Notes: generated from the letters alone by a model not told the origin. A stretch of 64,000 bases of DNA from Acanthamoeba lenticulata (GCA_002179805.1 NAVB01000174.1:45693-109692); one strand, 5' to 3'; positions 26,432 through 38,494 are shown, counted from the stretch's first letter. Made by a program: numbers and translations.

Positions 26432-26659
26432 GCAAAGTGACACCACGAGAGAGAGCTTTGTACATACAGTTTTTAGCGCCCTTTGTAGATACAAACAGCC
26501 AAAAAACCCTTCGGCGGAAAAAATGAGCTCAAAATGTGCCCAAATTCACCCAAAAAAAGTGGGCAATTCATGTCACAACAACGAAAGCCGAGGTAGATCA
26601 GATCAAGGACGTACCATTTGATCCAAATTGGCTACAACGACAACAATCATCTGGCGATT

Positions 26660-28780
26660 ATGGACTCCCAACATGGGGCAGAGGCTACTGCTCCTGGGGC
26701 AGCGAAGGGCGATGCAAGCGAGGCGCCATCGCCTGCTACACATGCACATTTGCTCCCTAGCACGCCCCCACCGCAGCATTATGCCCGAATGCCCCAGCCA
26801 ATGACTCCCTTCTACATGACGAGTCCACTTAGACGCAACTCTCCTCATCCCATGTACATACTATGCACACCTACCTCCACGCCCCCGACACGGCTCTTTG
26901 CAACAGATGACAATCCGCCCAACAATGCCGAGGCGGAAGGCCGGCACACAACCGATGTGGAGGCGTCGGAACAGGAGCTTATCGATGCCACGCTCTACAC
27001 ACGACCCATGCCTTTGCCACCCTCTCCATTCCGACGCCATTTCCAAGAAGATCTTGCTGCAGGATCGGGCCACATCCCCAGCAAACTGCGAGCAGCAGGA
27101 GGAGAAAAAGTAAGCAGCAGTCGCAAGCGCGGTACCCGAGGAGCCCTTTCATCCATAGCACTCGCCACCATCCTCGCGGCCGCGCCCTTGCGCCTGGCAT
27201 TCTTTCGATTCAATTCTGTGCTTGCTGCCCCCATCGAAAACGGGGACAGCAGCCCCGCCGCGGTAAGGCTCGACCACCTCCACTTAGGCATGACCGGCGG
27301 GGCCGGGGGCGACATCATCGTCGACGGCGAGGTATGGCCCTGGCAAGCCGGCGAGCACCTCGAGGATGTGTTTGCCGACGAGGGCGTCGAGGTGGGCGTC
27401 GTCGACCACCGCGGCCAGCGCGTGCGCCGCACCACTCTCCCCCTCGTCCTGCGCGAGGGCTGGCGCCTGCTCGTGGCCGACCCCCGGACGAGTGTCGTCC
27501 TCGTCTACACTCTCACCCGCGACGTCCCCGACGGTACGGTCCCGTGGCCTTCGCGCCCGTTCACTTGCTAGCGCTTGTTTTTGTGGTGCGCTCACATGCG
27601 CCGTATATGTGGCCACGACAGGGGTCGGGCGGGATCCGACAGAGTGCTTCGGGGAAGAGATCGTGGTGCGTATCTTCTCCTTCCTCGATGTGCGCGCGCT
27701 GTGCACGGCCGCGATAGTTTCCTCGTCCTGGAAGCGCATCTCCGAAGACAACTCGTGCGTCCTTCCTCCCCACGTTATTACCTCCATTCTTTTCAAGTTG
27801 ATGACATTCATTTTATGTTGACGTCATCGTCGCGCCCTTTCAACACCCGGGAAGGCTATGGCGGGAACGATGCTTGCGGGAGAAGCCGTTCCTAAAGGAG
27901 CTCATGACGGGCGTGTTTGAGGAGAAGCGCGCCTCATGGCGCACCATCTACCGATGCCTCTCCTTCCCCCACCGCGTACTCGCTCCCTCCCCGCATTTGC
28001 CTCTTTCTCGTCTTCTACGTCGATGTCGACCTCAACATCGACTATCGTTAACACCGGCGCACGACAGTGGTCCAAGGACCGGAAGCCCAACGGGATCAAA
28101 GTAACCAACGAGGGCTTCACGGCCAAGGTCAAGGGCCCGACCTCCACCAACGTCTCTGTCCAGGCCTCGCGCCCCCTTAAGGCACGTTACTGCCTGTAGT
28201 GTAAGCGGACTCGCACGGGTCTGACCTGGTGAACGGCGGGGAGCAGGCGGGGGCGGAGCCCTTCTGGTACTTTGAAGCGATGGTCGACCGGAAGCCGCCA
28301 CCGTGGAACATTGGCTTTGGCATCGCCGACTCAGAGTGGGCGGTGCGTGTGTCCTCTTCGCTTGTCCAGCAAGCACTGGGGCTTACACACGCGCACGCAC
28401 GCCACAACAACAGCTGGAGATCAAGTTCGTAGGGTTTGACCGGGACAGCTTCAACTACGGATACACGTCCAACGGGAAGATGCGGGCCACGCCCCAGTTT
28501 GAGGGCTTCACCACGTATGGCCAGGGCGACCGCATCGCCTTCTGGGTGGAGTACTTCTACCCGGGCCTGGAGCTCACCCTCCACGTCTTCCTCAACGGCG
28601 TACGCACGTGCCCTTGGTGTTCCTGCAGAGCGCAATAGGATGAAGATGATGCTAATTCATTAATTATTCGAGCAGGTCAAGGTTCACTCGTGGGAGCGCG
28701 CCCCGGAGAAGCACAAGCCGCCGCTCTACTTCACGGCCACGCTCTACCACGACGGCACGCAGGTCTCACTTTCTAAGTGA
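26660..28780 (+). CDS. F-box protein with C-terminal SPRY-like domain
   Basis: The ATG at 26660 (MDSQHGAEATAP) begins a Pro/Ser/Thr-rich region of about 200 residues with one hydrophobic stretch (LATILAAAPLRLAFF). A GGDIIVDGEVWPW block follows, with a ubiquitin-like feel (LVLREGWRLLVADPRTSVVLVY) but no certain fold. After an intron comes the F-box: FGEEIVVRIFSFLDVRALCTAAIVSSSWKRISEDN, then LWRERCLREKPFLKEL. The last exons form a SPRY-like beta sandwich: PFWYFEAMVDRKPPPWNIGFGIADSEW, EIKFVGFDRDSFNYGYTSNGK, GDRIAFWVEYFYPGLELTLHVFLNG and VKVHSWERAPEKHKPPLYFTATLY. It ends at TGA 28778-28780. Such F-box/SPRY proteins act as SCF substrate adaptors. The exact N-terminal start is the weakest part, since other in-frame starts lie upstream. 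Confidence 0.75.
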
Positions 28781-29278
28781 CGACCGGTCGCGCACGAGAG
28801 GCAGGAGTCCTTCCTTGTCCGCACTCTGGCGAAAGCAAGTGCCTCAGGAAGCACAAAACACACCACCATGCACATGTTATAGAACGTTGTTTTACATAAA
28901 CCCTTGCTTGCTAACTGGCTTGTGGCGCTGCACACACAGGGTGGTACAACACCTCTACGATCATGGAGTTGATGCACAGGCGGGTGGTGCAAGCTCACCT
29001 GTAGAACTCATTCACACGCACCAAAAAGTCTTGCAATCGTGTCGTGGGTTGGACAAACAGTTAACGACCAACGTCCGGTCCTTTCCGACGATGATCGGGT
29101 TTGCGTCGGTTTGCAGGCGGGATCCAGACGGCCGCCAAGATGCGTTTCTTGGGTCAGCCCGGCGGCCTCCAGAGCTCGCCCTGCAGGCTGGGGCCCCGCC
29201 ATAAACTACAAGCGGCAGACCACATTCAAGTAACTCCACAACAAGAAGAAGAAGAAGAAATAGCAACCCAACACCACC
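28781..29278. other. Intergenic, nothing recognised
   Basis: About 498 bp between two co-oriented genes. Open frames on both strands are short and lack family resemblance. I see no RNA gene or repeat. Confidence 0.5.
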
Positions 29279-30256
29279 ATGATGAACCTGGATGACAAGA
29301 GGTCTGGATACAAGCCCGACGACTCCAAGCCCAGCAGGAAGGGAGCGGCCCGCGAGTGGCCAGACAAGAGCGATGAGAAAGATGAATACCGCGACCTCTC
29401 GAGCACGGTGCAGAGCTTCTTCCGCGGAACTGGCGAAGGCTTGAAGGATCGCCTCTTTGGTCGCAGCAAGGCGGAGCGCCAGCAGGACGACGCCCACCAG
29501 CGTACGTTGTCCCTCAGTGACTAGTGTCCAGCTATGGTCCTTGTTTTATGAACCTTCTTCTGCTTCGTCTTCTCTAGTATGCTGGACGGTGACGGAGCGA
29601 TTGCAGTCGGGCCACATGAGGCGAAACAAGAGGTACATCGACACGGACGACGTCTGTGGATCGCTGCGTGGTGCCGACAGGCGTGCGGTACGTCACCGGC
29701 TTGTGTACAGTCGTAATTTGTAGGGTGGTTGTTGACGTAGTTCAACCACAGTGCCAATACTTCGTGCGCACGTTCGGTGAGGACATACTGGAGAGGCTGG
29801 ACGAGCCCATCGAAGACATCTGCGACGAGCTCGACTATGCCAAGACATCACCCGCGCGTATGCAGGACGAGAGCGATGCCACCAAGCGCGACAACCTGCG
29901 TGGCAGCCAACAAGCCCGAAGGTGAGCAAACTCCCTCGCGATAACAGCGTCCATAGCAGCACGCTCACCATGTCCTGCACATGTACAGCACACGCGGAGG
30001 CGATCCGAAGCGAGACTCGGTGCCGCTGTCTGACCTGGACGAAGGAGGTCGGGGCTTTACGCTGAACCGCGCGCGCACGCCCGGCGGCAGCAGTGCTGGA
30101 TTGAACAAGGGTGGACGGTCTCTGCCGTTCGTGAACAGCGCCCAACAGCGCGAGGTTGGATTTGACACAGTGCATCCTCACGAAGAGGGCCACCCTGCGG
30201 CCAGCTCTGGCCGTGCGGGAGCCATGGGCGTGGGCGTCAATTCTCGTGGGCAGTAA
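29279..30256 (+). CDS. Hypothetical hydrophilic protein
   Basis: Four exons can be joined: from ATG 29279 (a second in-frame ATG follows at once), then TGCTGGACGGTG..., then CQYFVRTFGEDILERLDE, then STRGGDPKRDS to TAA 30254-30256, about 250 residues. The N-terminus is charged (DDKRSGYKPDDSKPSRKG). A middle block, FVRTFGEDILERLDEPIEDICDELDYAK, looks helical and acidic. The C-terminal part is Gly/Arg/Ser-rich (RTPGGSSAGLNKGGR). No transmembrane segment or known domain is visible. It lies between the SPRY and E1 genes on the same strand. Function unknown; splice joints keep frame and give confidence that it is a gene. Confidence 0.6.
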
Positions 30257-30622
30257 AGAACAAGAAACGTTGCACTCCCAGTTGTGGTCCTGTGCACGAT
30301 AACTGCAGCTCAGCGTCCGGGCAACAGAAGGAATTTCACATAAAGGTGACACGGCCGGTAATATCCCGCAGCCAGCTTTTCGGCGAGCGTCGCTGCCAAG
30401 ACTTGGGCTGTCCTTCGCTACACACGATCATCACCGCCGTTGCCTATTGCATCACATAACTGCCCACTTCCATTTTCCACACAACACAAACCTAACCTTC
30501 GGTATGCGCAAGTCTCTCTCTCTTTTTGTTGTAGCTCGCCTTCGCATTGAAGAGGATTCTAAAAGAACCTCACTCGCTGACCCTCTTGGTTGCTGGCGAC
30601 GTCGTGCGCCGCGCAGAAAATA
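30257..30622. other. Intergenic with pyrimidine tract
   Basis: About 366 bp upstream of the E1 gene. A pyrimidine-rich run near 30510-30535 (ctctctctttttg type) lies about 90 bp before the start codon. Nothing else is recognised. Confidence 0.45.
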
Positions 30623-33600
30623 ATGGATAAGCCGGTGATCGCAAAGGAGAGCACCGATGCCGAGGGCGTGGACACTGACCTGATGTCGCGTATCATCCCT
30701 ATCCTCGGCACGGGAAACCTCAAGAAGCTTATGGGCCTTAAGGTCCTCATCTCGGGCCTCAGCGGCCTGGGCGCTGAGATCGCCAAGAACCTCACCCTCA
30801 CTGGCCTCGGCGCGGTCACCATCCACGACACTGAAAAGGTTGACTGGATCGATCTTTCGTCACACGTACGCTTCACGTTCCCCCCCCCACCAATATTTTT
30901 ATTGTTACGCCTGGATCGATCAAATGGACGCTTTGGGGTCACGCGTTGACGCACTCTTGCGGTGCAGTTCTACTTGTCGGAGGCCGACATTGGCAAGAAC
31001 AGAGCTGAGGCTTCGCTCAGCAAGCTGTCTGAGCTCAACCCTTACGTCAAGGTCCACCTCTCCACTGAGCCCCTCACCGACAGCTACCTCAGCCAGTTCC
31101 AGGTATTTCAAGACACAACTAGTGCCAACACTGTCCGCGAGGCAGAGACAAAAAAACGCAGTACTGATATTCTACTTCCACTTGCTCAGGTTGTGGTCTG
31201 CGTCGACTACACGTCGGAGGAGAAGCTTCTGCACATCAGCGACTTCTGCCACGCGCACGATCCCGCCATCGTGTTCATTAAGGCCGACATTCGTGGTCTC
31301 TTCTGCAGCGTCTTCTCGGACTTTGGACCTAAGCACGTTATCTACGATAAGACCGGCGAGGAGCCCAGGCAGGCCATCATCACCTCCATCTCCAACGTAC
31401 GTTCTTCTTGCTGTTTTCTCTCGTTGAGAGGACTGAACGTTGAGCTGATTTGTTTCGTCTTTGTAGAGCAACCCCGCTGTGATCACCACACACGAGGAGA
31501 AGCCTCACGGCCTGGGCGAGGGCGACTACGTGGACTTTACTGAGGTGCGCGGCATGGTGGAGATCAACAATCCCGACCGAGACAACGAAGATGGCGCTGC
31601 TCAGCCCAGCCCGCTCGCCGCCATCAAGGTGCTCTCGACCAAGGGTACGCCCACCGCTCCTCATGGAATTGTTCTTGCGAGAGGAGGAAGAGTGTGATCA
31701 AGAACTCGCGTGACTGATAGTCACGCCCGAAGGTCTGTACGGTCTTGAGGTCGAGCTCGACACCACCAACTTCACGCCCTACACTGGCGGCGGTTTGATC
31801 AACCAGATCAAGGTGGAGGAGCACGTCGCCTTCGTACGTACTCCCGTGAGCCATCTTTGGCCACGTATGAAACGCCTAATTGGGAATCGACGCGCACATG
31901 CAGAAATCGTACCGCGAGGCTCTGGCTAAGCCGGGTGAGTTCATGATCTCCGACTTTGCCAAGTTTGGCCGTGCCGAGCAGCTGCACTTTGGCTTCCAGG
32001 CGCTGCTCAAGTTCCAGGCTAGGCACGGCGCTCTTCCCGAGCCCGGCAACAAGGCCCACGCCGATGAGGTCGTTCAGATCGCCAAGGACCTTAACGCCCA
32101 GGCTCAGGAGGGTGACCACAAGGTCGAGGAGATCGACGAGAGCCTCATCTCCAAGCTTGCCCTCACCGCGGCAGGCAAGCTCAACCCGATGGCGGCCTTC
32201 GTGGGCGGCATCGTGGCGCAGGAGGTGATCAAGGTGACCGGCAAGTTCAACCCGATCACGCAGTGGTTCTACTTTGACTCGCTCGAGTGCCTGCCGGAGC
32301 AGCCGGTGAACGTGCCTAAGCTCGAGGGCACGCGCTACGACGGCCAGATCGCCGTCTTTGGCACTGACTTCCAGCGCCAGCTGGGCAACCTCAACCTTTT
32401 CCTCGTTGGTGCTGGCGCTCTCGGGTGCGAGTTCCTCAAGAACTTTGCGCTCATGGGCATTGCCGCGGGCGAGGAAGGCCTGCTGTCGCTCACCGACATG
32501 GACAACATCGAGAAGAGCAACCTCAGCCGTCAGTTCCTCTTCCGTGATGCCGACATTGGCAAGATGAAGTCGGCCTGCGCCTCGGCCGCCGCCAAGCGCA
32601 TGAACCCGAGCCTGCGCATCAAGGCCTCCGAGGTGCCCGTCGGCGAGGACACTGAGGACACGTGGAACGAGGCCTTCTGGTCGACCCAGGACCTCGTCGT
32701 CAACGCGCTCGACAACATCAAGGCGCGTCTCTACGTCGACTCCCAGTGCATCCGCTACCTCAAGCCCCTCCTCGAGTCGGGCACGCTGGGCACCAAGGCC
32801 AACTCTCAGGTCATCGTCCCGCGCCTCACTGAGTCCTACGGCTCCTCGCGCGACCCGCCCGACACTGCCATCCCCATGTGCACTCTCAAGAACTTCCCGC
32901 ACCAGATCGAGCACACCATCGAGGTTCGTATTTTTATTTTTATTTTTATTTTTATTTTTATTTTTATTATTATTATTATTTTTATTGTTATTGTATTACA
33001 GGTTGTCCAAGGATGATCCACATAAACCCAGCTCGATGATCACTTATGATTATAAAATCATGAATTCTGCTTTTCTGATAACAACCGCCGTTTAACCGTT
33101 TATTCCCTTCTTTTACAATCTTTTTTGGCATTATCTCACCGTTGGCTGTTCTACAGTGGGCGCGTGACAAGTTCGCGGGCTACTTCACCAACGCCATCGA
33201 GGATGCCAACAACTGGGTCTCAGGCAGCGACTTCCTGGACCGGATTAAGCAGGTCGAGTCCTATGCCGCCAAGAAAGAGCGGCTGCAGTCGTGCCTCCAG
33301 GTGCTGCGCCTGTTCAATTATGGCCAGGCTTCCTTCCAGACCTGCGTCGAGTGGGCGCGTCTGGTGTTCGAGGAGCTCTTCCACAACACCATCGTCCAGC
33401 TGCTCTACAACTTCCCGCTTGACGCCACCACCTCCACTGGTACCGTCCTTCCGTCCTTTCTTCCCCTCGGCCTCCCTTCTCCTTTGGCACATGATGATCC
33501 GTTAGGGAGAAGATATTTCCCGAACAATAACTATTATTAATAACAAATTTATTATTTTTAAAAGATTAAATTCTGCATGTTGGACGAAAGGCCGAATCTG

Positions 33601-35066
33601 ACCCCAGAGGGGAAGAAAAAAGTGGCGCGCATGCTGCTCTGGCTCTTGGTTGAGTCGTTTCACTCACTCGCTCTTCGCTGGTTGGGTGTCACACGGACAG
33701 GTGCGCCCTTCTGGTCGGGCCCGAAGCGTCCCCCGATGCCCATCGTCTTCAACGCGGACAACGCGACCCACCTGGACTTCATCATCGCCGCGGCCAACCT
33801 CCTGGCCTTCAACTTCCACGTCCCGCAAGTTCGCGGTACGTACTTCTTCTTTGATTTTTTTTTCTTGTCTAAAGAAAGTAGAAGACAATTATTAATTTAA
33901 TTATTAATTCTGCGACGTTACGCCAGATCGGGAGCAGGTCAAGGAGATGGTGGGCAAGGTGCACGTGCCCGAGTTCTCGCCCAAGCAGGGCGTCAAGATC
34001 AAGTCGGGTGACAACGACACCACCGAGGAGGGCGCCGAGGATGACGAGCAGATCGTACGCGCCTCTCTCTTTCCTCTCTCCATTTTGCCTCTTTTGTTCA
34101 CGAGTTTGCCTTCATCGTCATTGTTGGCTTACACCATCGGGGCGGACGCACGGCAGGTGTCCAACCTGATCGGCGAGCTGGGCAAGCTGGACAAGGGCAA
34201 GTACCCCGTCGGCGAGAGCGGCCGATGCTTCGAGCCGGCCCAGTTTGAGAAGGACGACGACTCCAACTTCCACATCTCCTTCATCACCCGTACGTTCACC
34301 GTCATCCTCCCCTTGTTTCGTCGTCCTTAACCTGAACGTAATGATGATTAAAAACGTGTCATCTTCCACAACAACAACAACAGAGGCGTCGAACTTGCGG
34401 GCGGCCAACTACAAGATCCAGCCGGCCGACTTCCACAAGACGAAGAAGATCGCCGGGCGTATCATCCCGGCCATCGCGACGACGACGGCGATGATCACGG
34501 GCCTCGTCGGGCTCGAGCTCTACAAGGTGGTCCAGGGCGCGTCGGTCCCGATCGAGCGCTACCGCAACTCGTTCGTCAACCTGGCCCTGCCCTCGTTCGT
34601 GCAGTCGGAGCCCATGCCCTGCACCAAGCACAAGTCCGACCCGGCCAAGGGCCTCAAGTACTACCCCGAGGGCTGGACCCTGTGGGACTCGTTCGTCATC
34701 GACGAGGGCGACATCACCTTCCAGCAGCTGCTCGACCTCTTCCAGGCCAAGCACGGCCTTGAGGTCACCAGCGTCAGCTGCGGCACCACCCTCGTCTACA
34801 ACCCCTACTTCCCGACCCACAAGACCCGCCTCAACACCAAGATCTCTGACTTTGTCCGCTCCAGCGTCCCCTCTTATGGCCTCAAGGTACTTTGACCTTC
34901 TTCTTTTTCTTCTTCAAACACTTATTTTTGTTATTTATTGCTGACGATTGTTTTTGCCACTTTACAGGAGGACGACAAGCAGATGTTCATCGTGGTGCTG
35001 ACCGAGGACGAGGAGGGCAATGACGTGGAGATCCCCGACCCCGTCATCCTCAAGTTCAGGAAGTGA
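30623..35066 (+). CDS. UBA1: Ubiquitin-activating enzyme E1
   Basis: The ATG at 30623 begins [12 protein letters not shown]; exon 1 ends at 30865 and exon 2 starts at 30968 in phase 0. The inactive adenylation half has [22 protein letters not shown] and [21 protein letters not shown]. The active half has [22 protein letters not shown] (ATP-binding loop), [28 protein letters not shown] and [15 protein letters not shown]. The catalytic Cys sits in [13 protein letters not shown], followed after an intron by the Cys-domain [10 protein letters not shown]. The C-terminal ubiquitin-fold domain ([20 protein letters not shown]) binds E2 enzymes. TGA is 35064-35066. All expected blocks occur in order, so it is a complete E1 of about 1,050 residues, charging ubiquitin at the head of the pathway that the F-box and BTB genes nearby would feed. 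One intron holds a (TTTTTA)n tract. Confidence 0.95.
32930..32985. repeat. (TTTTTA)n microsatellite in a UBA1 intron
   Basis: A T5A tract just after the 5' splice site of the intron that follows the catalytic-Cys exon. Confidence 0.9.
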
Positions 35067-35341
35067 ACGCGAGAGCCCTCCTTCTCTCTTTCTTGTTGGT
35101 CCCCACAGCATTGCATTAATAGATCAGAAAATGAAGTCATTTTCCATCAATTTTTCTTCTCTCGCGTTGCGTGCTTGGAATGCCGCACATCCCGAAGAAC
35201 ATCGTTCAAGGAATGGATTTGGGGCGTGGGCAGGAGCGGTGGAGGCTTCACTGACCCTCCCTCCCCCCTCCCTGCGTGGGTTTGGGCGTGGAGGAGTATT
35301 ACCCCCGTCCAGTGTGTTTTGAACTTGCACTACTTGAACAA

Positions 35342-36929
35342 ATGGAGAGCCCTGAAAGCCTGGCCAACTGGGCCGATGTTCGCTTCGGCTTTGTGGCGCG
35401 TCGTGTACGCAGGTGCGCCTCTTCTCTTTCATGCTTCGTGCTCTCCTTTTACTCTAGCAACTGGTCGGTGACCCTGCTGGCGCCTGCTGCAGGCCCGAGA
35501 CTGAGTTCGAGGCCGAGTGTCGGCGCAAGGAGGTTGCCCACGAGCCCCTGTGGGTCGAGTTGCTCATGGACTGGGAACAGCACCACTGGAAAGTCAAGAC
35601 CGTACGATCGTCCTCCCACTTCACCTCACCTGCTCCTTCTTCTTCAGCACAAGCCTCATGCTACGTCGTTTGTAAAAACGCAAACAGCTGCGTAGACTGG
35701 CGCTCAAGGGCATCCCCGAGGCCCTGCGTGGGGTGGCCTGGCGGTGCCTGACCGCGACGGCCGAGCTTCGGGCCATGAACGGCGGGCGGCAGTGCTACGC
35801 GGCGCTGCTCGAGCAGGAGCTGAGCGACGGCCACGCCACCGCCGCGCGCATCGCCGTCGACGTGTCGCGCGCCTTTTGCGAGCACGCGCTGCTGCGCGAC
35901 GCCGACGGCCCCGGCCAGCGCTCGCTGGTCAACGTGCTGCGGGCCTACGCGGCCTACAACCCAAGCGTGGGCTACTGCGGCGGCCTGGCCTCGGTCGCCG
36001 GCGTGCTCGTCATGCATCTGCCCGAGGAGGACGCCTTCTGGGCACTGGTCCGGCTCACCCTCGACGGCGGCCTCGAGCGGCTCTACATGCGCAGCTCGTC
36101 CCTCGGCCTCAGGCAGTGCCTGGGCGCCCTCAATCGCCTGCTCGCCGTCTTCCTTCCCGACCTCGCTCGCCATCTCGTACGGCCCCGCCACATGCATGTT
36201 GCTGCTTCTTGCATGGATGTGGCTCTGACGTAGCTGCGTCATCATCATCGCCGCCGCGCAGGCCGCCGAGGAGATTGACACCAACATGTTTGCGGCGCGC
36301 TGGTTCCTGACGCTGTTCGTGAACAGCCTGCCCTTCACCGCCGTCCTGCGCTTCTTCGACGCCTTTGTGCTCGACGTACGTCGTGCGGCCTCCCGCCAAA
36401 GTGTCCCCTGTGTGTGGGACGGGAGTAGAGGCTCACGCACGAGGAGCTTGTTGTTGGGGGCGCACCGCAGGGATTTGACGCCCTCTTCATCATGGCCGTG
36501 GCGCTGCTGAGCCAACTGGCGGCCCACATCAAGACCCTCAAGATGGACCAGATCCTGCGCTTCCTCCACTCCGAGCTCGAGCAGGTACGTCCGCGTCCGC
36601 GTCCGCGTCCGCGCGCGTGTGCGTGTGCGTGCGTGCGTGTGCGGTGATCATGGGCTGACCAACGGCGCACAGAGCGGGCAGCTTGACGTGGAGCGGCTGA
36701 TGAAGCGCTACGCGCGGCTGAGCGCGCGGGTCAAGCACAAGGTCCACAACTACTTCAAGGTCCAGCAGGCCCAGTTTGTACGTGTTCAGGGTCCCTTTGG
36801 CCTCCTCTCGCTCGACTTGTCATTATCATTGACTCCCTCTTCGACCGTGTGCTGTGTGTTGGGGCGGGGCGGCAGGAACGGACGGGCCGCGCGTACGTGA
36901 GCGCCAACAAGGAGGGCGGCGGGCCATGA
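35342..36929 (+). CDS. TBC-domain Rab GAP-like protein, glutamine finger missing
   Basis: The ATG at 35342 (MESPESLANWADVRFGF) starts a gene of about seven exons ending at TGA 36927-36929. The TBC domain begins LALKGIPEALRGVAWRCL (motif A, R-x3-W). Motif B is ARIAVDVSRAF, keeping the I-x2-D-x2-R arginine finger. Motif C reads YNPSVGYCGGLASVAGVL where active members have YCQGM, so the glutamine finger is Gly. Later helices (EEDAFWALVRLTLDGGLERLY, FAARWFLTLFVNSLPFTAVLRFFDAFVLDGFDALFIMAVALL) are standard TBC. A short C-terminal coiled segment (ERLMKRYARLSARVKHKVHNYFKVQQAQF) follows. TBC proteins speed GTP hydrolysis on Rab GTPases; loss of the Gln finger suggests weak, altered or absent GAP activity. 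Confidence 0.85.
36590..36644. repeat. (TCCGCG)n then (GTGTGC)n alternating tract in a TBC intron
   Basis: A hexamer TCCGCG repeated about four times runs into an alternating purine-pyrimidine GCGTGTGC tract within one intron. Confidence 0.85.
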
Positions 36930-36998
36930 CCTCAGATGTCGACGAATTCAAGAGGAGTGAACTGAATATAAATAAAAAAGCAATAAACCGCCGGCAAA

Positions 36999-38459
36999 AT
37001 GGAGCGAGATGAAGAAGTGGTTGCTGCTGCCCGGCCCGCGAAAAAACAGCGCACGGGAAGCAACTCGCCCCAAGATGCCACTTCTTCTTGGCCACAAGAC
37101 TCGGAACCACCGCTACAGGTAGCAGCAGCAGCAGGCGAACGGGAGGTAAAGGTGGGCGTGGGCGACCTCCCCGTGGAACTCATCGGCTTCATGCTTGGCT
37201 TCGTGGAGCCGCTCTCGCTGGTGCCTTGCCGCGCCGTGTCACGCACATGGGCTGGTGCCGTTGAACGCGTTCTGCCTCTTCTCTGCTCGTTCGAGCGGCC
37301 GCGCGCCCTGGCGAGGGAGACTGGCCCGGAGTCGTTTGCTTCGTGTGTCGCAGAACAGGGCTGGCTCTCTGTGCTCCAGTGGGCGTCTGCCAACGGCTGC
37401 CCGTGGGACGATGAGGAGACCTGCGCCGCGGCGGCCAGGGCAGGCCATCTGGACGTGCTCCAGTGGGCACATGCTAATGGTTGCTGGTGGGACGAGCGCA
37501 CTTGCAGCCTAGCGGTGAGGAATGGCCACCTGGACGTGCTCCGGTGGGCCCGCGCCAACGGCTGCCCGTGGGACGATGACACTTGCAGTGAAGCGGCGGG
37601 GAATGGTCACCTGGACTTGCTCCAGTGGGCTCGCGCCAACGGCTGCCCATGGGACGAGCGGACTTGTGCCTACGCGGCCAGACAAGGCGACATGAACGTG
37701 CTCCAGTGGGCCCGCGCCAACGGCTGCCCGTGGGACGGGTGGACTTGCGCCTACGCGGCCAGACAAGGCCATCTGGGCGTGCTCCAGTGGGCGCATGGCA
37801 ATGGTTGCTGGTGGGACGAGAACACATGTGCCTGTGCGGCCAATGCAGGCCACCTGGACGTGCTCCAGTGGGCTCGCGCCAACGGCTGCCCGTGGGACAA
37901 GTGGACTTGCAGCAATGCGGCCAAGTCAGGCCATTTGGACGTGCTCCAGTGGGCGCGTGCCAACGGCTGCCCATGGGACGAGCGAACCTGCGTCAGTGCG
38001 GCCTATCCAGGCCACCTGAACGTGCTCCAGTGGGCGCGCGCCAACGGCTGCCCGTGGGACAAGGAGACCTGTGCTGAAGCGGCCAGAGGAGGCCACTTGG
38101 ACATGCTCCAGTGGGCACGTGCCAACGGCTGCCCGTGGGACGAGCGTACTTGCGTCAACGCGGCCTGGGAAGGCCACCTGGACGTGCTCCAGTGGGCACA
38201 TGCCAACGGCTGCCCTTGGGACAAGTACACTTGCAGCACAGCAGCCTTGACAGGCCGTCTGGACATGCTCCAGTGGGCACATGCCAACAGCTGCCCTTGG
38301 GACGAGAAAACCTGTGCCAACGCGGCCAGGAAAGGCCGTCTGGACATGCTCCAGTGGGCACGCGCCAACGGCTGCCCGTGGGACAAGGCGGAGTGCACCT
38401 CCATAGCAAAGGCAGAGGGATATCTGGACATGCTCGAGTGGCTACAAACCATAGATTAG
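36999..38459 (+). CDS. F-box protein with 14 GCPWD (ankyrin-type) repeats
   Basis: A single exon of 486 codons from ATG 36999 to TAG. The N-terminus carries a basic stretch (RPAKKQR), then an F-box, GDLPVELIGFMLGFVEPLSLVPCRAVSRTWAGAV. From 37369 to the end run 14 near-identical 27-residue repeats of the form GHLDVLQWARANGCPWDERTCxxAAR (81 bp period), ending DMLEWLQTID. The repeats are degenerate ankyrins in which Trp, Cys and the CPWD turn are fixed. This F-box plus GCPWD arrangement is, from general knowledge, abundant in Acanthamoeba and in giant viruses that infect it, notably Pandoravirus. The protein likely serves as an SCF adaptor. The lack of introns stands out among its intron-rich neighbours. 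Confidence 0.88.
   Translation: MERDEEVVAAARPAKKQRTGSNSPQDATSSWPQDSEPPLQVAAAAGEREVKVGVGDLPVELIGFMLGFVEPLSLVPCRAVSRTWAGAVERVLPLLCSFERPRALARETGPESFASCVAEQGWLSVLQWASANGCPWDDEETCAAAARAGHLDVLQWAHANGCWWDERTCSLAVRNGHLDVLRWARANGCPWDDDTCSEAAGNGHLDLLQWARANGCPWDERTCAYAARQGDMNVLQWARANGCPWDGWTCAYAARQGHLGVLQWAHGNGCWWDENTCACAANAGHLDVLQWARANGCPWDKWTCSNAAKSGHLDVLQWARANGCPWDERTCVSAAYPGHLNVLQWARANGCPWDKETCAEAARGGHLDMLQWARANGCPWDERTCVNAAWEGHLDVLQWAHANGCPWDKYTCSTAALTGRLDMLQWAHANSCPWDEKTCANAARKGRLDMLQWARANGCPWDKAECTSIAKAEGYLDMLEWLQTID
37369..38456 (+). repeat. 81-bp coding tandem repeat array, 14 units
   Basis: Fourteen tandem 81-bp units encode the GCPWD repeats. Units share long identical stretches at DNA level (the ctccagtgggc and gccaacggctgcccgtgggac cores recur almost unchanged). 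This suggests recent unit duplication or gene conversion within the array. Confidence 0.9.
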
Positions 38460-38494
38460 TATTCGCGATGTTGATGTGTATGGCACACGGCGAT

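Noticed and set aside
28781..29278. Possible small gene (129-codon frame)
   Set aside because: No splice support, no domain and poor codon pattern; treated as intergenic.
31808..32914. 368-codon minus-strand frame under UBA1
   Set aside because: Antisense shadow of the E1 exon; the plus strand has all E1 motifs.
37369..38456. 81-bp tandem repeat as a CRISPR-like or satellite array
   Set aside because: The period keeps reading frame throughout and encodes ankyrin-type units; there are no unique spacers.
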